The notes below the pieces were generated by a model that was not told where the DNA came from, searched no databases, and worked only from the letters and a program-made list of their open reading frames with translations. A stretch of DNA of 64,000 bases, taken from positions 1 to 64,000 of the forward strand of contig CARTDA010000017.1 in the NCBI GenBank assembly GCA_949066965.1, given 5' to 3'. Position 1 is the first letter of the stretch, and every line of letters starts with the position of its first letter. The stretch comes from COE1 sp949066965 (GTDB lineage Bacteria > Bacillota > Clostridia > Lachnospirales > Lachnospiraceae). Below are positions 41,399 to 51,602 of the stretch, piece after piece. The translations under genes and the position numbers were made by a program.

Positions 41399-42595
41399 CT
41401 AGCGCTTTAAGAAATTCGGTATGTTCAGGGTCTGCTCCTTCACATTGCTTCTCAAATCCGCAGGGGGCTTAATGCCATTCATTGGCCTTTGCTGCGGGTT
41501 CTGCGGCTGACTGTTTGGCTGTATCACATTTACCCCTGCCGGTGCCTGCGGTCTTGGACGCACCGGAGTATTTGGCACATTGCCGGGCTTTACAGAAAAA
41601 TTACTGTTAATCTTGCCCATGTTCTTCAGCGGGGAATTGTAGCTTGACTCCACAATACCCGTTGCAATAACTGTAACGGTACAGGAATCCGCCATATCCT
41701 CATTGTACATTGCGCCAAAAATGACATTGATATCCTCTCCTGCGAGCTGCTGCACATAACTTGCCGCATCATTTGCGTCAAAGATTGATATATCTCCCGA
41801 AATATTGAGAATGACATCCGTGGCTCCGCTGAGGGTTGTCTCAAGAAGCGGCGACTCAACCGCCATCTTAATCGCCTCGGCAGCTTTGTCCTCGCCCTTG
41901 CCATAACCGATACCAATATGCGCGATACCCTTCTCCTTCATGACGGTCTGAACATCGGCAAAATCAAGGTTGATAACAGATGGAACATTAATCAAATCCG
42001 TAATACCCTGTACGGACTGCTGAAGCACCTCATCCGCCTTCTTCAGTGCGTCAGGCATGGTTGTCCGCCTGTCGACAATTTCAAGCAGCTTGTCATTCGG
42101 AATCACAATCAGCGTATCGACATGCTCCTTTAGCTTCTCAATGCCAGTCAGGGCATTTGTCATACGTGTGCGCGCCTCAAACTTGAACGGTTTCGTGACA
42201 ACGCCGACCGTAAGGATGCCCATCTCCTTTGCAATCGCCGCCACAATAGGCGCCGCACCTGTACCGGTGCCGCCACCCATACCGCAGGTGACAAATACCA
42301 TGTCAGCGCCCTTTAACGCCTCCTTGATATCCTCCGAGCTTTCCTCCGCTGCCTTCTCGCCTACTTCGGGCTTGGCTCCCGCGCCGAGTCCCTTTGTAAG
42401 CTTCTCGCCTATCTGCAAAAGTTTCGGTGCCTTGCAGAGCTGTAAAGCCTGCTTGTCCGTATTGACTCCTATAAACTCAACACCTGTAATCGTCTCATCT
42501 ATCATTCGGTTCACGGCATTGTTGCCTGCGCCGCCTACTCCTACTACAATTATCCTTGCTGCTGCATCTGTTTCATTTGATCTAATCTCGAGCAA
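41399..42595 (-). CDS. ftsZ: cell division GTPase FtsZ
   Basis: A 398-aa tubulin-like GTPase that forms the division ring. GVGGAGNNAVNRM is near residue 20 and the signature GGGTGTGAAPIVA near 104, with synergy-loop residues around 205. A proline/glutamine-rich linker (about 320-385) leads to the C-terminal partner-binding peptide LNIPNFLKR. The start is a TTG at 42595 behind GGAGGAAGG, giving MLEIRSNETDAAARI; an in-frame GTG 18 bases earlier overlaps the ribosome site. It has its own promoter in the gap after divIB. No ftsA lies beside it. Confidence 0.97.
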   Translation of the reverse strand: MLEIRSNETDAAARIIVVGVGGAGNNAVNRMIDETITGVEFIGVNTDKQALQLCKAPKLLQIGEKLTKGLGAGAKPEVGEKAAEESSEDIKEALKGADMVFVTCGMGGGTGTGAAPIVAAIAKEMGILTVGVVTKPFKFEARTRMTNALTGIEKLKEHVDTLIVIPNDKLLEIVDRRTTMPDALKKADEVLQQSVQGITDLINVPSVINLDFADVQTVMKEKGIAHIGIGYGKGEDKAAEAIKMAVESPLLETTLSGATDVILNISGDISIFDANDAASYVQQLAGEDINVIFGAMYNEDMADSCTVTVIATGIVESSYNSPLKNMGKINSNFSVKPGNVPNTPVRPRPQAPAGVNVIQPNSQPQNPQQRPMNGIKPPADLRSNVKEQTLNIPNFLKR

Positions 42596-42639
42596 GTTTC
42601 CTTCCTCCTTCACAATTCCTATTAAATTCCATCTAACTT

Positions 42640-42668
42640 ATCATATAATTTTTTTGCTAATTAATCAA
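42640..42668 (-). promoter_or_regulatory. sigma-A promoter of ftsZ
   Basis: On the minus strand TTGATT and TATGAT are 17 bases apart, about 45 bases before the TTG start. Confidence 0.7.
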
Positions 42669-42698
42669 CCTATTTTTTGCTTTATTGTTACCTTTTTT

Positions 42699-43472
42699 TT
42701 ATTTTTCGCCCTCAAAAGTGATACTTTTTCGGTCAGAAGTGTAGTTCTGCAAATCAAGTGTTCCCTTCCTGCCCTCCAGGGATGGCAGAATCTGGGGCAG
42801 CTGCATCAGCTTTTCATCCAGGTTTTCGAGTGCACCTATGTTGACTTTGACGCCTTCATATCCCAATGTGACATTAAAGTTGCTGTCAAACTGCATTTTA
42901 TCACAAAGAACATTATATTTGTTTAGAAGTTTTGTGATTGTCAGAATATTCTGAAACACCGCATTATTCTCAACCGGAAGCTTCTCATGCAGTACTACAT
43001 GGTCAATATCAAGCCCTACTACCTGCGGAATTCCCTTCGTCGCGACCTTCGATGCCTCGACCACAACCCCTTCATTATCAAAGTACATGTATCTCCCAAG
43101 ATACTGCACATATCCTGCAAGCGCCTTCTCATATACATTAATGCGGATGGTATCATTGGACTGAACTACCACATCCATTGTCTCCACAAAAGGAATTCCC
43201 TCTATATCTTTGTTTTTGTACTTCATGGACAGATAGAGGGAATTATCGCCAAAATACCCGGTCATGATCATGGACTTTATCTCTTCCGCGGAATAGTGTT
43301 TATTTCCGTCCACCTGGACATTCTTGACTGCATAATACGTCAGCACAAAGTACGAGGCTGCAAGAAGTATGTTTATAATCCCCAACGCTATGATAACACG
43401 TACCTTCCCTTGCGTATCGGGCATTTTTGTTATGACACTGTCCTTTTTTTTCATCTTTCTATCTGTCCACAT
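42699..43472 (-). CDS. divIB: cell division protein DivIB/FtsQ
   Basis: A 257-aa single-pass membrane protein of the divisome. A short cytoplasmic basic tail is followed by one helix at about 25-47 (VRVIIALGIINILLAASYFVLTYY). A POTRA domain begins VKNVQVDGNKHYSAEEIKS, then a beta domain with MYFDNEGVVVEASK and IPQVVGLD. The start has GGAGAAAGTCATT upstream. Position between murA and ftsZ is standard. Confidence 0.9.
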   Translation of the reverse strand: MWTDRKMKKKDSVITKMPDTQGKVRVIIALGIINILLAASYFVLTYYAVKNVQVDGNKHYSAEEIKSMIMTGYFGDNSLYLSMKYKNKDIEGIPFVETMDVVVQSNDTIRINVYEKALAGYVQYLGRYMYFDNEGVVVEASKVATKGIPQVVGLDIDHVVLHEKLPVENNAVFQNILTITKLLNKYNVLCDKMQFDSNFNVTLGYEGVKVNIGALENLDEKLMQLPQILPSLEGRKGTLDLQNYTSDRKSITFEGEK

Positions 43473-43511
43473 AATGACTTTCTCCGTATCTGCAACTCGT
43501 CAGCCTCACGG

Positions 43512-44828
43512 CTAATCCACATAACGAATCCGTGCACCAAGCCCCGCAAGGTCCCCCACGATATCCTGGTAGCCCCTTCTGATATATCCTGAATCTGCCA
43601 CTGTCGTAATGCCCGATGCGCACAATCCGGCTATCACCAGGGCCGCACCGCCTCTCAGCTCCCTTGCTATGACGTTTCTTCCCTCCAGCTCCCTGCCGCC
43701 TGTCACGACAGCCCTGTCACCATCCACATCAATCCTGGCTCCCATCCGCTGCAGCTCCTCCACTATCCGGAACCTGCTTGAGAATATCTTTTCCCTTACC
43801 TCCAGTGTCCCTTTTGCCATGCAGGCAGCTACCAGCAGGGGCGACTGTAAATCTGTCGGAAACGCCGGATAAATATCTGTCTCTATGTATGGAATGTTCA
43901 CAATGCGCTCCCTGTCAGCAGCAGCAACCGTAATCTCACCTTTATCTGCATCTGCCGTAATCATGGCTCCCATCTTTGTTATTATATCACAGACACTCCC
44001 CAGTTGTCTGATGGGAACATTTTCCAGTGTCACTGTTCCTCCGGCGGCAAGCGCCGCGAACATATATGTTCCTGCGACAATCCTGTCTGATATTATATGA
44101 TAGTCCACACCATGAAGTCTTGAAAGTTCCACGCCGTGTACCACAATCTTTCCCCCGGGCATGAAAACCTTTGAAAAATCAATATCAGCCCCTGCCTGGT
44201 TCAGAAATCTGCACAGTTCGGTAACTTCCGGCTCCCCCGCGGCATTTTTAATAACAGTTGTTCCTTTTGCGGTCACAGCCGCCAGTATGACATTCTGTGT
44301 GGCGCCCACACTGGAAAATGGAAACTCAACCACAGCGCCTTTCAGCTCATCGGCATACGCACGGATATGATTTCCCTCTGTCCATATCTGTGCCCCAAGC
44401 TTTTCCAGCCCATACAGATGCAGGTCAATCGGTCTTTCCCCGATTACGCACCCCCCTGGATAGTTGACATGTACCTCCCCGAGTCTTCCAAGCATCGCGC
44501 CCATCATGACGACCGATGAACGCATGGATGACACATATTTTTCCGGCAGCCTGTATTCCCTTACATTCCTGGTGTCAACCGCCAGCTGTAGTTTTGTGTC
44601 TGTAACGGAGCCGCTTACGCTTGCGCCGGCGCTTTTCAGAATACCGCACATGTATCCTATGTCCGTAATGTCCGGGCAGCCCTTCAGCGTACACGTTCCG
44701 GGTATCAGCATACATGCCGCCAATATCGGAAGTGCTGCATTTTTTGACCCCTGTATCTGTATCCTGCCGTCAAGCGCTCTTTTTCCCTCCATCCGTATAG
44801 ACTCATTATTTCTGCCAAAATGGGTCAT
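43512..44828 (-). CDS. murA: UDP-N-acetylglucosamine 1-carboxyvinyltransferase
   Basis: A 438-aa enolpyruvyl transferase for the first committed step of peptidoglycan synthesis. GSKNAALPILAA holds the active-site Lys-Asn. The catalytic cysteine lies in the YPGGCVIGERPIDLHL loop near residue 120, so the enzyme is of the fosfomycin-sensitive Cys type. LRGGAALVIAGL is near the C-terminus. I chose the ATG at 44828 (GGTGA 6 bases upstream); a GTG 12 bases earlier is the alternative. It sits between ftsW and divIB. Confidence 0.95.
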   Translation of the reverse strand: MTHFGRNNESIRMEGKRALDGRIQIQGSKNAALPILAACMLIPGTCTLKGCPDITDIGYMCGILKSAGASVSGSVTDTKLQLAVDTRNVREYRLPEKYVSSMRSSVVMMGAMLGRLGEVHVNYPGGCVIGERPIDLHLYGLEKLGAQIWTEGNHIRAYADELKGAVVEFPFSSVGATQNVILAAVTAKGTTVIKNAAGEPEVTELCRFLNQAGADIDFSKVFMPGGKIVVHGVELSRLHGVDYHIISDRIVAGTYMFAALAAGGTVTLENVPIRQLGSVCDIITKMGAMITADADKGEITVAAADRERIVNIPYIETDIYPAFPTDLQSPLLVAACMAKGTLEVREKIFSSRFRIVEELQRMGARIDVDGDRAVVTGGRELEGRNVIARELRGGAALVIAGLCASGITTVADSGYIRRGYQDIVGDLAGLGARIRYVD

Positions 44829-44892
44829 AGGCTTCACCACGTAATCAATTGAATTATCTTATTATATGCAAAAGCCTGCTCAAAATTGCATC

Positions 44893-46044
44893 CTAACGAC
44901 AGTGTTTACTGACATTCAGCACAATTCCAATCTCCATCAGCAGAAACAATGATGATGTGCCGCCATAGCTTATGAACGGAAGCGTGATGCCTGTATTTGG
45001 AATGGTGTTTGTCACAACGGCAATGTTCAATATTACCTGTATGGCATAATGCGCCATGACCCCTACCACAAGGAGTGAGCCAAATCTGTCCATGGTCTTG
45101 TTGGCTATCACCATGCAGCTCCATATCAGTACAATAAACAACAGGATAATCGTCATGGCGCCAAATAGCCCAAGCTCCTCGCACAGGATGGAAAATATCA
45201 TGTCATTCTGTGCTTCTGGCAGGAAGTTTCTTTTCTGCATGCTCTGGCCAAGTCCTTTTCCCCATATGCCGCCCGAGCCGATTGCATATAGTGCCTGAAG
45301 CGTCTGGAATGCCTTATCCGTACTGAATGATTCCGGATCCAGCCATGCCTTTACACGCGCCAGACGAAATGTTGCCCCCGACGTATCAGCACTCGACACA
45401 TACAGCACAAGCGCCGCCACCGCTGCTAATCCCGATACCCCTATGATGACAAACCATTTGTAATCGGGCACTGCCACAAACAGCATCGCCACGGCAATCC
45501 CCATTACGATGACTGCCGAGCTTAAGTTATTTGTCAGCACGTAAATCAGCACTGCTATAATCGTGGGCGGCACCAGTACGATTGCAAGCCCCTTCGGTGT
45601 CCTGACAATATTTTTCCCCAGGCTTTCCAGCCGCTGGATAATACTTGCCAGATACACAATCACACCTATTTTGGCAACCTCCGCGGGCTGCAAAGTCGTG
45701 AACCCCACGTTAATCCAACGGCTTGCACCGTTTTTCGTAATGCCAATCGGCGTCTTAACCAGCATAATCAGCACTGCAGATACCACAATAGCAATCACAT
45801 CGAATCGCTGCAATTCCTTATATGGGAACTTAATCATCACAAACAGTCCCACAAAACCAATGATTGTTGACTGCGCCTGTTTTTTCAGGAAGAATCCCGA
45901 GTCATTATAGTCAATCCCGGCTTCGTATGAGCTTGCGGAATAAATCATCAGAAGCCCGAATCCTACCAGAAACAGCACAACAGTCAATAAGATATAGTCC
46001 ATATTGTGTTTGCTGCTCCGGAATTTAACCAGCTGTCTAGCCAC
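44893..46044 (-). CDS. ftsW: lipid II polymerase FtsW (SEDS family)
   Basis: A 383-aa polytopic glycosyltransferase that works with a class B PBP at the septum. About ten helices are visible. Signature segments are GLLMIYSASS, AEVAKIGVIVYLA, RARVKAWLDPE-like (LARVKAWLDPESFSTDKAFQ), the GQSMQKRNFLPEAQNDMIF loop and LPFISYGGTSSLFLLMEIGIVLNV. It starts at a GTG behind GAGGGGTGATGTT. Without deletion data it cannot be told from SpoVE; position next to murD favours FtsW. Confidence 0.92.
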   Translation of the reverse strand: MARQLVKFRSSKHNMDYILLTVVLFLVGFGLLMIYSASSYEAGIDYNDSGFFLKKQAQSTIIGFVGLFVMIKFPYKELQRFDVIAIVVSAVLIMLVKTPIGITKNGASRWINVGFTTLQPAEVAKIGVIVYLASIIQRLESLGKNIVRTPKGLAIVLVPPTIIAVLIYVLTNNLSSAVIVMGIAVAMLFVAVPDYKWFVIIGVSGLAAVAALVLYVSSADTSGATFRLARVKAWLDPESFSTDKAFQTLQALYAIGSGGIWGKGLGQSMQKRNFLPEAQNDMIFSILCEELGLFGAMTIILLFIVLIWSCMVIANKTMDRFGSLLVVGVMAHYAIQVILNIAVVTNTIPNTGITLPFISYGGTSSLFLLMEIGIVLNVSKHCR

Positions 46045-46048
46045 AACA

Positions 46049-47434
46049 TCACCCCTCTATATGCTTTACATATTCTTTAAACTGATTGCCCCGCACTTCG
46101 TAATTCGGAAACATTCCCCAGCTTGCACAGGCTGGGGATAGCAATACTGCATCGCCGGATGACGCTTCATGCACGCATGTATCCAGCGCAGCCGCAAACG
46201 AGTCCTCGTAGATGATATCCTCTTCCGGAAAACCACATTTTACCGCACATGCTGCTATCTTTTCCCTTGTCTGTCCGATGAGAACCAGTTTTTTGACCTT
46301 TCCGTCAAAACAGCGAATCCAGTCTTCATATTCGCTGCCTTTATCATATCCGCCCCCTATCAGTATTGTCGGACGATCCATCGCCTTAATCCCCTGTATG
46401 GCGGCATCCGTGTTCGTTGCTTTAGAATCATTGTAGTACATAACACCTTTTTTTGTCGCCACGTACTCTATCCTGTGTTCCACCGCGACAAACCGTCTGA
46501 TTGTCGCAAGTATGTTTTCTATCGGCACACCGGCGCTCATGCTGATTCCTATCGCTGCCATCACATTCTCAATGTTACAGATGCCTACCAGGTTCATGTC
46601 AGTCTTTACGTTCATGAGCCTGCGCGGCACACCATGCTCTGCCAGATAAATCTCATCATTTTCAAGATACAGGCCATCCTTAAGCCTTCTCACAGATGAG
46701 AAATAGACAACCGCAGCCGGGCACCTGCTGCCAAACGCCCTTGTATATTCATTTTCATAGTTCAATATACAGAAATCATCCCTCGTCTGGTTCCGTGTCA
46801 CGGCTTCCTTCGCCGCCACATAATTCTCCATCGTATGATGACGGTTCAGGTGATCCGGCGTAATGTTCAGTATCGCAGATACCTGTGGGTGAAAATCCTC
46901 AATTGTCTCGAGCTGAAAGCTCGAAATCTCCGCAACGGACACTGTATTTTCTGTCATGTCAGACGCAGCATCCGTATATGGGTTTCCGATATTCCCGACA
47001 ATATAGACACCCGGAAAATATTCCTGCATAATTTGTCCTACAAGTGATGTTGTCGTTGTCTTCCCATTTGTTCCAGTAATCGCGATGACCCTGCCTTTTG
47101 CAAAGTGGTATGCAAGTTCAATCTCACCCCATACCGGAATCCCCTGCTCCTTCATATACACCACAAAGCCGGCATCCACGGGAACCCCGGGGCTTAGCAC
47201 TGCAAGCTTTGCATCCTTCACAATTTCCTTTGGAAATTCTCCCAGATACAACTCTGCCTTGCTTTCATGCCCAAGTTTTTCCCTGATGGATTCTTTTACT
47301 GCTGCTTTGTCGGTCTGCTCATTCCCATCATATATGAGCGGCAGGGCACCATTTTTTTCAAGCAGTGCAGCCGAGCCAATCCCGCTTTTTCCGGTTCCGA
47401 CCACAATTACAATTTTTCCCTTAAAACGCTTCAT
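46049..47434 (-). CDS. murD: UDP-N-acetylmuramoylalanine-D-glutamate ligase
   Basis: A 461-aa Mur ligase adding D-glutamate to UDP-MurNAc-L-Ala. The N-terminal GTGKSGIGSAALL is near residue 13, the ATP-binding GTNGKTTTTSLVGQI near 120 and the central HR-type motif PDHLNRHHTMENY near 193. YNDSKATNTDAA and the C-terminal LLSPACASWGMFPNYEVRG complete the pattern. It sits between PBP and ftsW; mraY and murF, often found here, are missing. Confidence 0.95.
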   Translation of the reverse strand: MKRFKGKIVIVVGTGKSGIGSAALLEKNGALPLIYDGNEQTDKAAVKESIREKLGHESKAELYLGEFPKEIVKDAKLAVLSPGVPVDAGFVVYMKEQGIPVWGEIELAYHFAKGRVIAITGTNGKTTTTSLVGQIMQEYFPGVYIVGNIGNPYTDAASDMTENTVSVAEISSFQLETIEDFHPQVSAILNITPDHLNRHHTMENYVAAKEAVTRNQTRDDFCILNYENEYTRAFGSRCPAAVVYFSSVRRLKDGLYLENDEIYLAEHGVPRRLMNVKTDMNLVGICNIENVMAAIGISMSAGVPIENILATIRRFVAVEHRIEYVATKKGVMYYNDSKATNTDAAIQGIKAMDRPTILIGGGYDKGSEYEDWIRCFDGKVKKLVLIGQTREKIAACAVKCGFPEEDIIYEDSFAAALDTCVHEASSGDAVLLSPACASWGMFPNYEVRGNQFKEYVKHIEG

Positions 47435-47475
47435 TTTATTACCCTTTCTTTATCAGAACTATCTGATACCTTAAA

Positions 47476-49269
47476 TCATTCACTGTACCCTATCTCTTTC
47501 AGGTACGGAAGAATATTTTCAAACAACTGTCTCACGATAGGCGCTGCAATCTGACCTCCATAGTAGGTTCCCTGCGGCGTGTCAATAATCGCCAGTGCCA
47601 TAATCTGGGGGTTATCGGCAGGCGCAAATCCCAGAAACGAAGCAATATATCTTCCGCTTCCTCTTGGAAGCGTCTGGCTTGTAGCTGTTTTACCACCTAC
47701 CCGGAAGCCCTCCACATAACCATTCTTGCCGCCTCCGTTCTCCACAACCTGTTCCAGCACATACCTCAGTTTCTCTGTCGTATCCCCAGAAACGATTTCC
47801 TCGGACACCGGATATACAAACTCATCTACCACAGTTCCATCTTCATTCACTGCCTTCACGCCAAAATGAGGCGTTACCAGCTTTCCTCCATTAATAAGGC
47901 CAGCCACGGTTGTCATCAGCCGAATCGGCGTTATCTGGAAGGACTGCCCAAAGGATATTGTCGCAAGCTCCACCTCACCGATTTTGTCAGGCTGGTGCAT
48001 GATGGTTCCTGCCTCACCCGGAAGGTCAATTCCCGTTTTCTGCTTTAATCCAAACCTTGTAAAATAATTGTAATAACGCTCTGCCCCCATGCGGAGCCCC
48101 ACTGTAATAAATACCGGATTGCAGGAATTCATGACTGCATGGGTAAAATCTTCCGCACCATGCCCTACTATTTTGTGGCATCGTATTTTTCTGTCATCCA
48201 CAATGATAAACCCCGGGCACGAAAAATTATCCTCCAGGCGGACTGCCCCGCTCTCAAGACCAGCGGCAGCCGTTATGATTTTGAATGTCGAACCCGGCTC
48301 ATATGTGTCATTGATGCAGCCATTTCTCCACATCATATTCAGCAAATCCTGTTCACTTACCTGTTTTACCCCTGTCTGTCCCTCCTGTGCCGAGTCATTC
48401 TGCTGTACTTTCTGCACCTGAAATTCGTCAATCAGCGTAAACGGTTCGTTCAGATTAAATTCCGGAACATCCGTCATCGCAAGAATCTCGCCATTATTGA
48501 CATTCATGACAATTATGGACACCCCCGCCGCCTGTTTTGTCTCATATGCCTGCCTTGCCAGCTGTGTCGCATATTTTTGTATGTTGACATCCAGGCTTAT
48601 GTACAAATCCTTTCCTGCCACCGGCTCTTTTCTGCGCTCCCCCATGCCGTCAAGCTCGATTCCCTTGGCATCTGTCAGTGTCAGTATCTGCCCTTTCTTT
48701 CCTGTCAGGTACTTCTCATATGCCACTTCCAGTCCGATTATGCCCTGATTGTCTCCACCAGTAAACCCTAATACCTTCGATGCAAGCTCACCGTATGGAT
48801 AATACCGCTTGTAATCCTCATCCACCTTCACCCCTGCCAGGTCATAATTTCGTATCCTGTCCCCAGTCGTTTTTTCGACATTGCTCTTAATACGTTCCCG
48901 GGAACTGTATTTTTCCACACGTTTGCGTACATACTCCTCTGAAAGCTCCAGCTCCTGACTAAGTATTTCAATCACCTTCTCCGGTTCCTTCACCTGACTG
49001 TGTATTACTGATATCGTACACACCGTCTTGTTATCTGCCAGAACCGTTCCCGTCGAATCAATAATCCTGCCCCTTGCCGCCTTGATATCCCGCTCCCGCT
49101 CGTGGAGCTCGGTTGCACGCTCCGTATAATATTCAGAGCACATTATCATCAGATACCCCACACGCACTTCCAGCAGCAAAAGCGCCATGATTGACATCAC
49201 ACACAGCACAAAAGTTTTCCTTTTCTGCACAGTCATGTTTCGTCTGCCTGTGCTGTTCTTAACCATCAT
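47476..49269 (-). CDS. class B penicillin-binding protein, SpoVD/FtsI type, with KTA motif
   Basis: A 597-aa transpeptidase anchored by one helix (about 19-42). The dimerisation domain with RGRIIDSTGTVLA precedes the transpeptidase core: Ser327 in GSTFK, SCN at 382-384, and Lys527-Thr-Ala in GGKTATSQT. The third motif is KTG in nearly all penicillin-binding proteins, so Ala529 in place of Gly stands out. No PASTA domains are present. It is the second of two adjacent PBP genes; one is likely vegetative FtsI and the other sporulation SpoVD-like. The order PBP-PBP-murD suggests this one is the SpoVD counterpart, but that is inference. The start has AGAGGGCAGGA upstream. Confidence 0.88.
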   Translation of the reverse strand: MMVKNSTGRRNMTVQKRKTFVLCVMSIMALLLLEVRVGYLMIMCSEYYTERATELHERERDIKAARGRIIDSTGTVLADNKTVCTISVIHSQVKEPEKVIEILSQELELSEEYVRKRVEKYSSRERIKSNVEKTTGDRIRNYDLAGVKVDEDYKRYYPYGELASKVLGFTGGDNQGIIGLEVAYEKYLTGKKGQILTLTDAKGIELDGMGERRKEPVAGKDLYISLDVNIQKYATQLARQAYETKQAAGVSIIVMNVNNGEILAMTDVPEFNLNEPFTLIDEFQVQKVQQNDSAQEGQTGVKQVSEQDLLNMMWRNGCINDTYEPGSTFKIITAAAGLESGAVRLEDNFSCPGFIIVDDRKIRCHKIVGHGAEDFTHAVMNSCNPVFITVGLRMGAERYYNYFTRFGLKQKTGIDLPGEAGTIMHQPDKIGEVELATISFGQSFQITPIRLMTTVAGLINGGKLVTPHFGVKAVNEDGTVVDEFVYPVSEEIVSGDTTEKLRYVLEQVVENGGGKNGYVEGFRVGGKTATSQTLPRGSGRYIASFLGFAPADNPQIMALAIIDTPQGTYYGGQIAAPIVRQLFENILPYLKEIGYSE

Positions 49270-49340
49270 TCCTGCCCTCTGTCAATTATTTTATTACTAC
49301 CATCTTATTATGACAAAGAAACAGATATGTTTTTATTCTG

Positions 49341-51602
49341 TCAAGTATTACCCTTATTCTCCGTTCCGTCTCCTGTTTCCGCGCCGGAAGCAGCATCATC
49401 GCCATCCATGTTGTAATCCATCTGGGCTTTCTCCCCCGTTACTGCGTCAATCAGTTCACCTGTATCCGGATCAACTATATAGGCTGGTTTGTTGCTGCCC
49501 TGCGTGTCTGCGTTTCCGTCTTCGTTCCCAGCCTCGCCACCGTGGTTCCCTGCCTCTCCTTCCGCAGCCCCGGCATTTTCACCGGAGGGATCACCGTTAT
49601 CTCCTTCACCTTCTGGCTTCTCATTCTGCACGATATTCCCAAGCACCCTGTCGACCTCCTCCTGCTCCGCAATTGTCATCTCCTCTGTCTTTCCAATGTG
49701 CAGATAGGGAAGCACCTCCGTGAGAATATTTTTGACAATCCCTGTTGCGTAAGTCGCATGCGGCTGGTCTGCCACGTTCGGTCTGTCCACCACACAGTAA
49801 ATTGCAATCTGCGGGTTATCGACCGGCGCAAACCCGATAAAGGATACAACATAGTTGGTATGGTCACGCGGCACCATCTCGGCAGTACCCGTCTTGCCGC
49901 CGATTGCATATCCTGCCGGACGCGCGGACTTGCCCGTCCCCTCCGCAACAGCCGCATACAGATACTGCCGCATCTGTTCAGAGGTCGTTGATGAGATTGT
50001 CTGTTTCAAAACCCTCGGCTCAATATTCTTGACTGTATCACCGTTTGCGTTTGTTATCTTGCTGACCATATGCGGCTCATAGTAATATCCGCCATTTATA
50101 ATAGAAGAGAAAGCTGTCACCATCTCTATCATCGTGACATTGTACCCCTGCCCGAAGGATGCCGTCGCAAGCTCCGACGGTCCCATCGACTGTTCATTAA
50201 ATACCACCGAAGCCGTCCTTGCCTCACCCGCAAGGTCAATGTTCGTTTTTAGACCAATATTAAAAATCTGTTCAAATTTTATCGTATTCTTGACACCGAG
50301 CGCCTCTCCCATTTTCATAAATGCCACATTGCACGACTGTTCCAGCGCACCGCTCACATCCAGCGTATTATGTCCCGTCCTGACATTACACCTGATATGG
50401 TGGTCTGCCACATCCAGCGCACCGCTGCACTCGTAGGTTTCATTTCCGACAACCCTTCCCGTCTCCAGCCCGGCGGCCAGTGTAAGCGCCTTTGCCGTGG
50501 AGCCAGGCTCATATGTATCTGATATACAGAAATTTCTCCATAAATTGTTCAGCGTATCATAATATGTCTCATCCGTCTCCATCTGTGCAATCTCTTCCTC
50601 AGTGTAGTATGCCGACAAATCCTTTGGATTATTGAGGTCAAAATTGGGATAGCTCGCCATTGACATAATTTCCCCAGTATTACAATTCTGAATAATAACA
50701 GCACTGTTAAACGCACCAAGTCCCTCACGTTGCTCATCCATATGCTCATCATTAAACTGCTTCAGATATTTCTCACAGATTGCCTGTATATTGGCATCAA
50801 TCGTACTCACAAGAGTATTTCCATCCACTGCCGTAATCGTGTTGCGCTCTAGGGTCGCGTCGTCATTGAGATATCCATACTCCCTTCCATTCGTGCCATT
50901 GAGTACATCATTATAATATTCTTCCAGCCCATATGTACCATTATTGTCCGTTCCTGTAAAACCGATTACATCACATGCAAGTGTATCGTTAGGATAACGC
51001 CTGATATATTCCTCCTCAAACCACACCCCGGCAATGCTTCCCATTTTCTCGTTCCCTTTTTTGGATGCCTGCTTATTGTGTTCATTTTTCCGGTCTAAAA
51101 AAGGACTCATTTCATCATATGTGATTCGCTTTTTCAGCACATAATACTGTGAATTGGGGTTTTCCTTCACGTATTTTTTCAAGTCAGACAGATTCAGCCC
51201 GAAACACTCTGATAATGCCGTGAGTGTCGGCTCCTCATTGATATCCTTGTCCAGCATGACCTTACAGTCAAGGACGACATTGTAGACTTTCTCGCTTGCT
51301 GCAAGGATTGTCCCATTCACATCCAGTATACTCCCCCGTTTAAACGGAAGCGTCTTGGAATCATACCGCTGCTGCGACAATATTTTTTTCTGGTAATCAT
51401 TCTGGTTCTCTCTCGCGATACAGTAAAGTCTCCCCCCCAATCCCGTAAAAGCCAGCAGAATGACAATCATCATCACAGCCAGCTTCATGGATTTTATCTT
51501 ATTGATATTGATGTTTTCGCGTCTCCTTTTTTTTCTGTTCACGCGTTTACTGCTATTTTTATTGTGGTTACCTCTATTGTTACTTTTATTTCTGACTGCC
51601 AT
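49341..51602 (-). CDS. class B penicillin-binding protein (FtsI/PBP2B-like) with acidic C-terminal tail
   Basis: A 753-aa septal transpeptidase. A long basic Asn/Lys/Arg-rich cytoplasmic tail (about 1-37) precedes one helix (about 39-60). The dimerisation domain has FKRGSILDVNGTILA. The transpeptidase core has Ser368 in GSTAK, SCN at 423-425 and KTGTAE at 570-575. After about residue 640 comes a Glu/Gly/Asn-rich acidic tail (GDPSGENAGAAEGEAG and similar) with no known domain; PASTA repeats are absent. It begins behind AAGGTGATACG. A 250-base structured gap separates it from ftsL. Confidence 0.88.
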   Translation of the reverse strand: MAVRNKSNNRGNHNKNSSKRVNRKKRRRENININKIKSMKLAVMMIVILLAFTGLGGRLYCIARENQNDYQKKILSQQRYDSKTLPFKRGSILDVNGTILAASEKVYNVVLDCKVMLDKDINEEPTLTALSECFGLNLSDLKKYVKENPNSQYYVLKKRITYDEMSPFLDRKNEHNKQASKKGNEKMGSIAGVWFEEEYIRRYPNDTLACDVIGFTGTDNNGTYGLEEYYNDVLNGTNGREYGYLNDDATLERNTITAVDGNTLVSTIDANIQAICEKYLKQFNDEHMDEQREGLGAFNSAVIIQNCNTGEIMSMASYPNFDLNNPKDLSAYYTEEEIAQMETDETYYDTLNNLWRNFCISDTYEPGSTAKALTLAAGLETGRVVGNETYECSGALDVADHHIRCNVRTGHNTLDVSGALEQSCNVAFMKMGEALGVKNTIKFEQIFNIGLKTNIDLAGEARTASVVFNEQSMGPSELATASFGQGYNVTMIEMVTAFSSIINGGYYYEPHMVSKITNANGDTVKNIEPRVLKQTISSTTSEQMRQYLYAAVAEGTGKSARPAGYAIGGKTGTAEMVPRDHTNYVVSFIGFAPVDNPQIAIYCVVDRPNVADQPHATYATGIVKNILTEVLPYLHIGKTEEMTIAEQEEVDRVLGNIVQNEKPEGEGDNGDPSGENAGAAEGEAGNHGGEAGNEDGNADTQGSNKPAYIVDPDTGELIDAVTGEKAQMDYNMDGDDAASGAETGDGTENKGNT

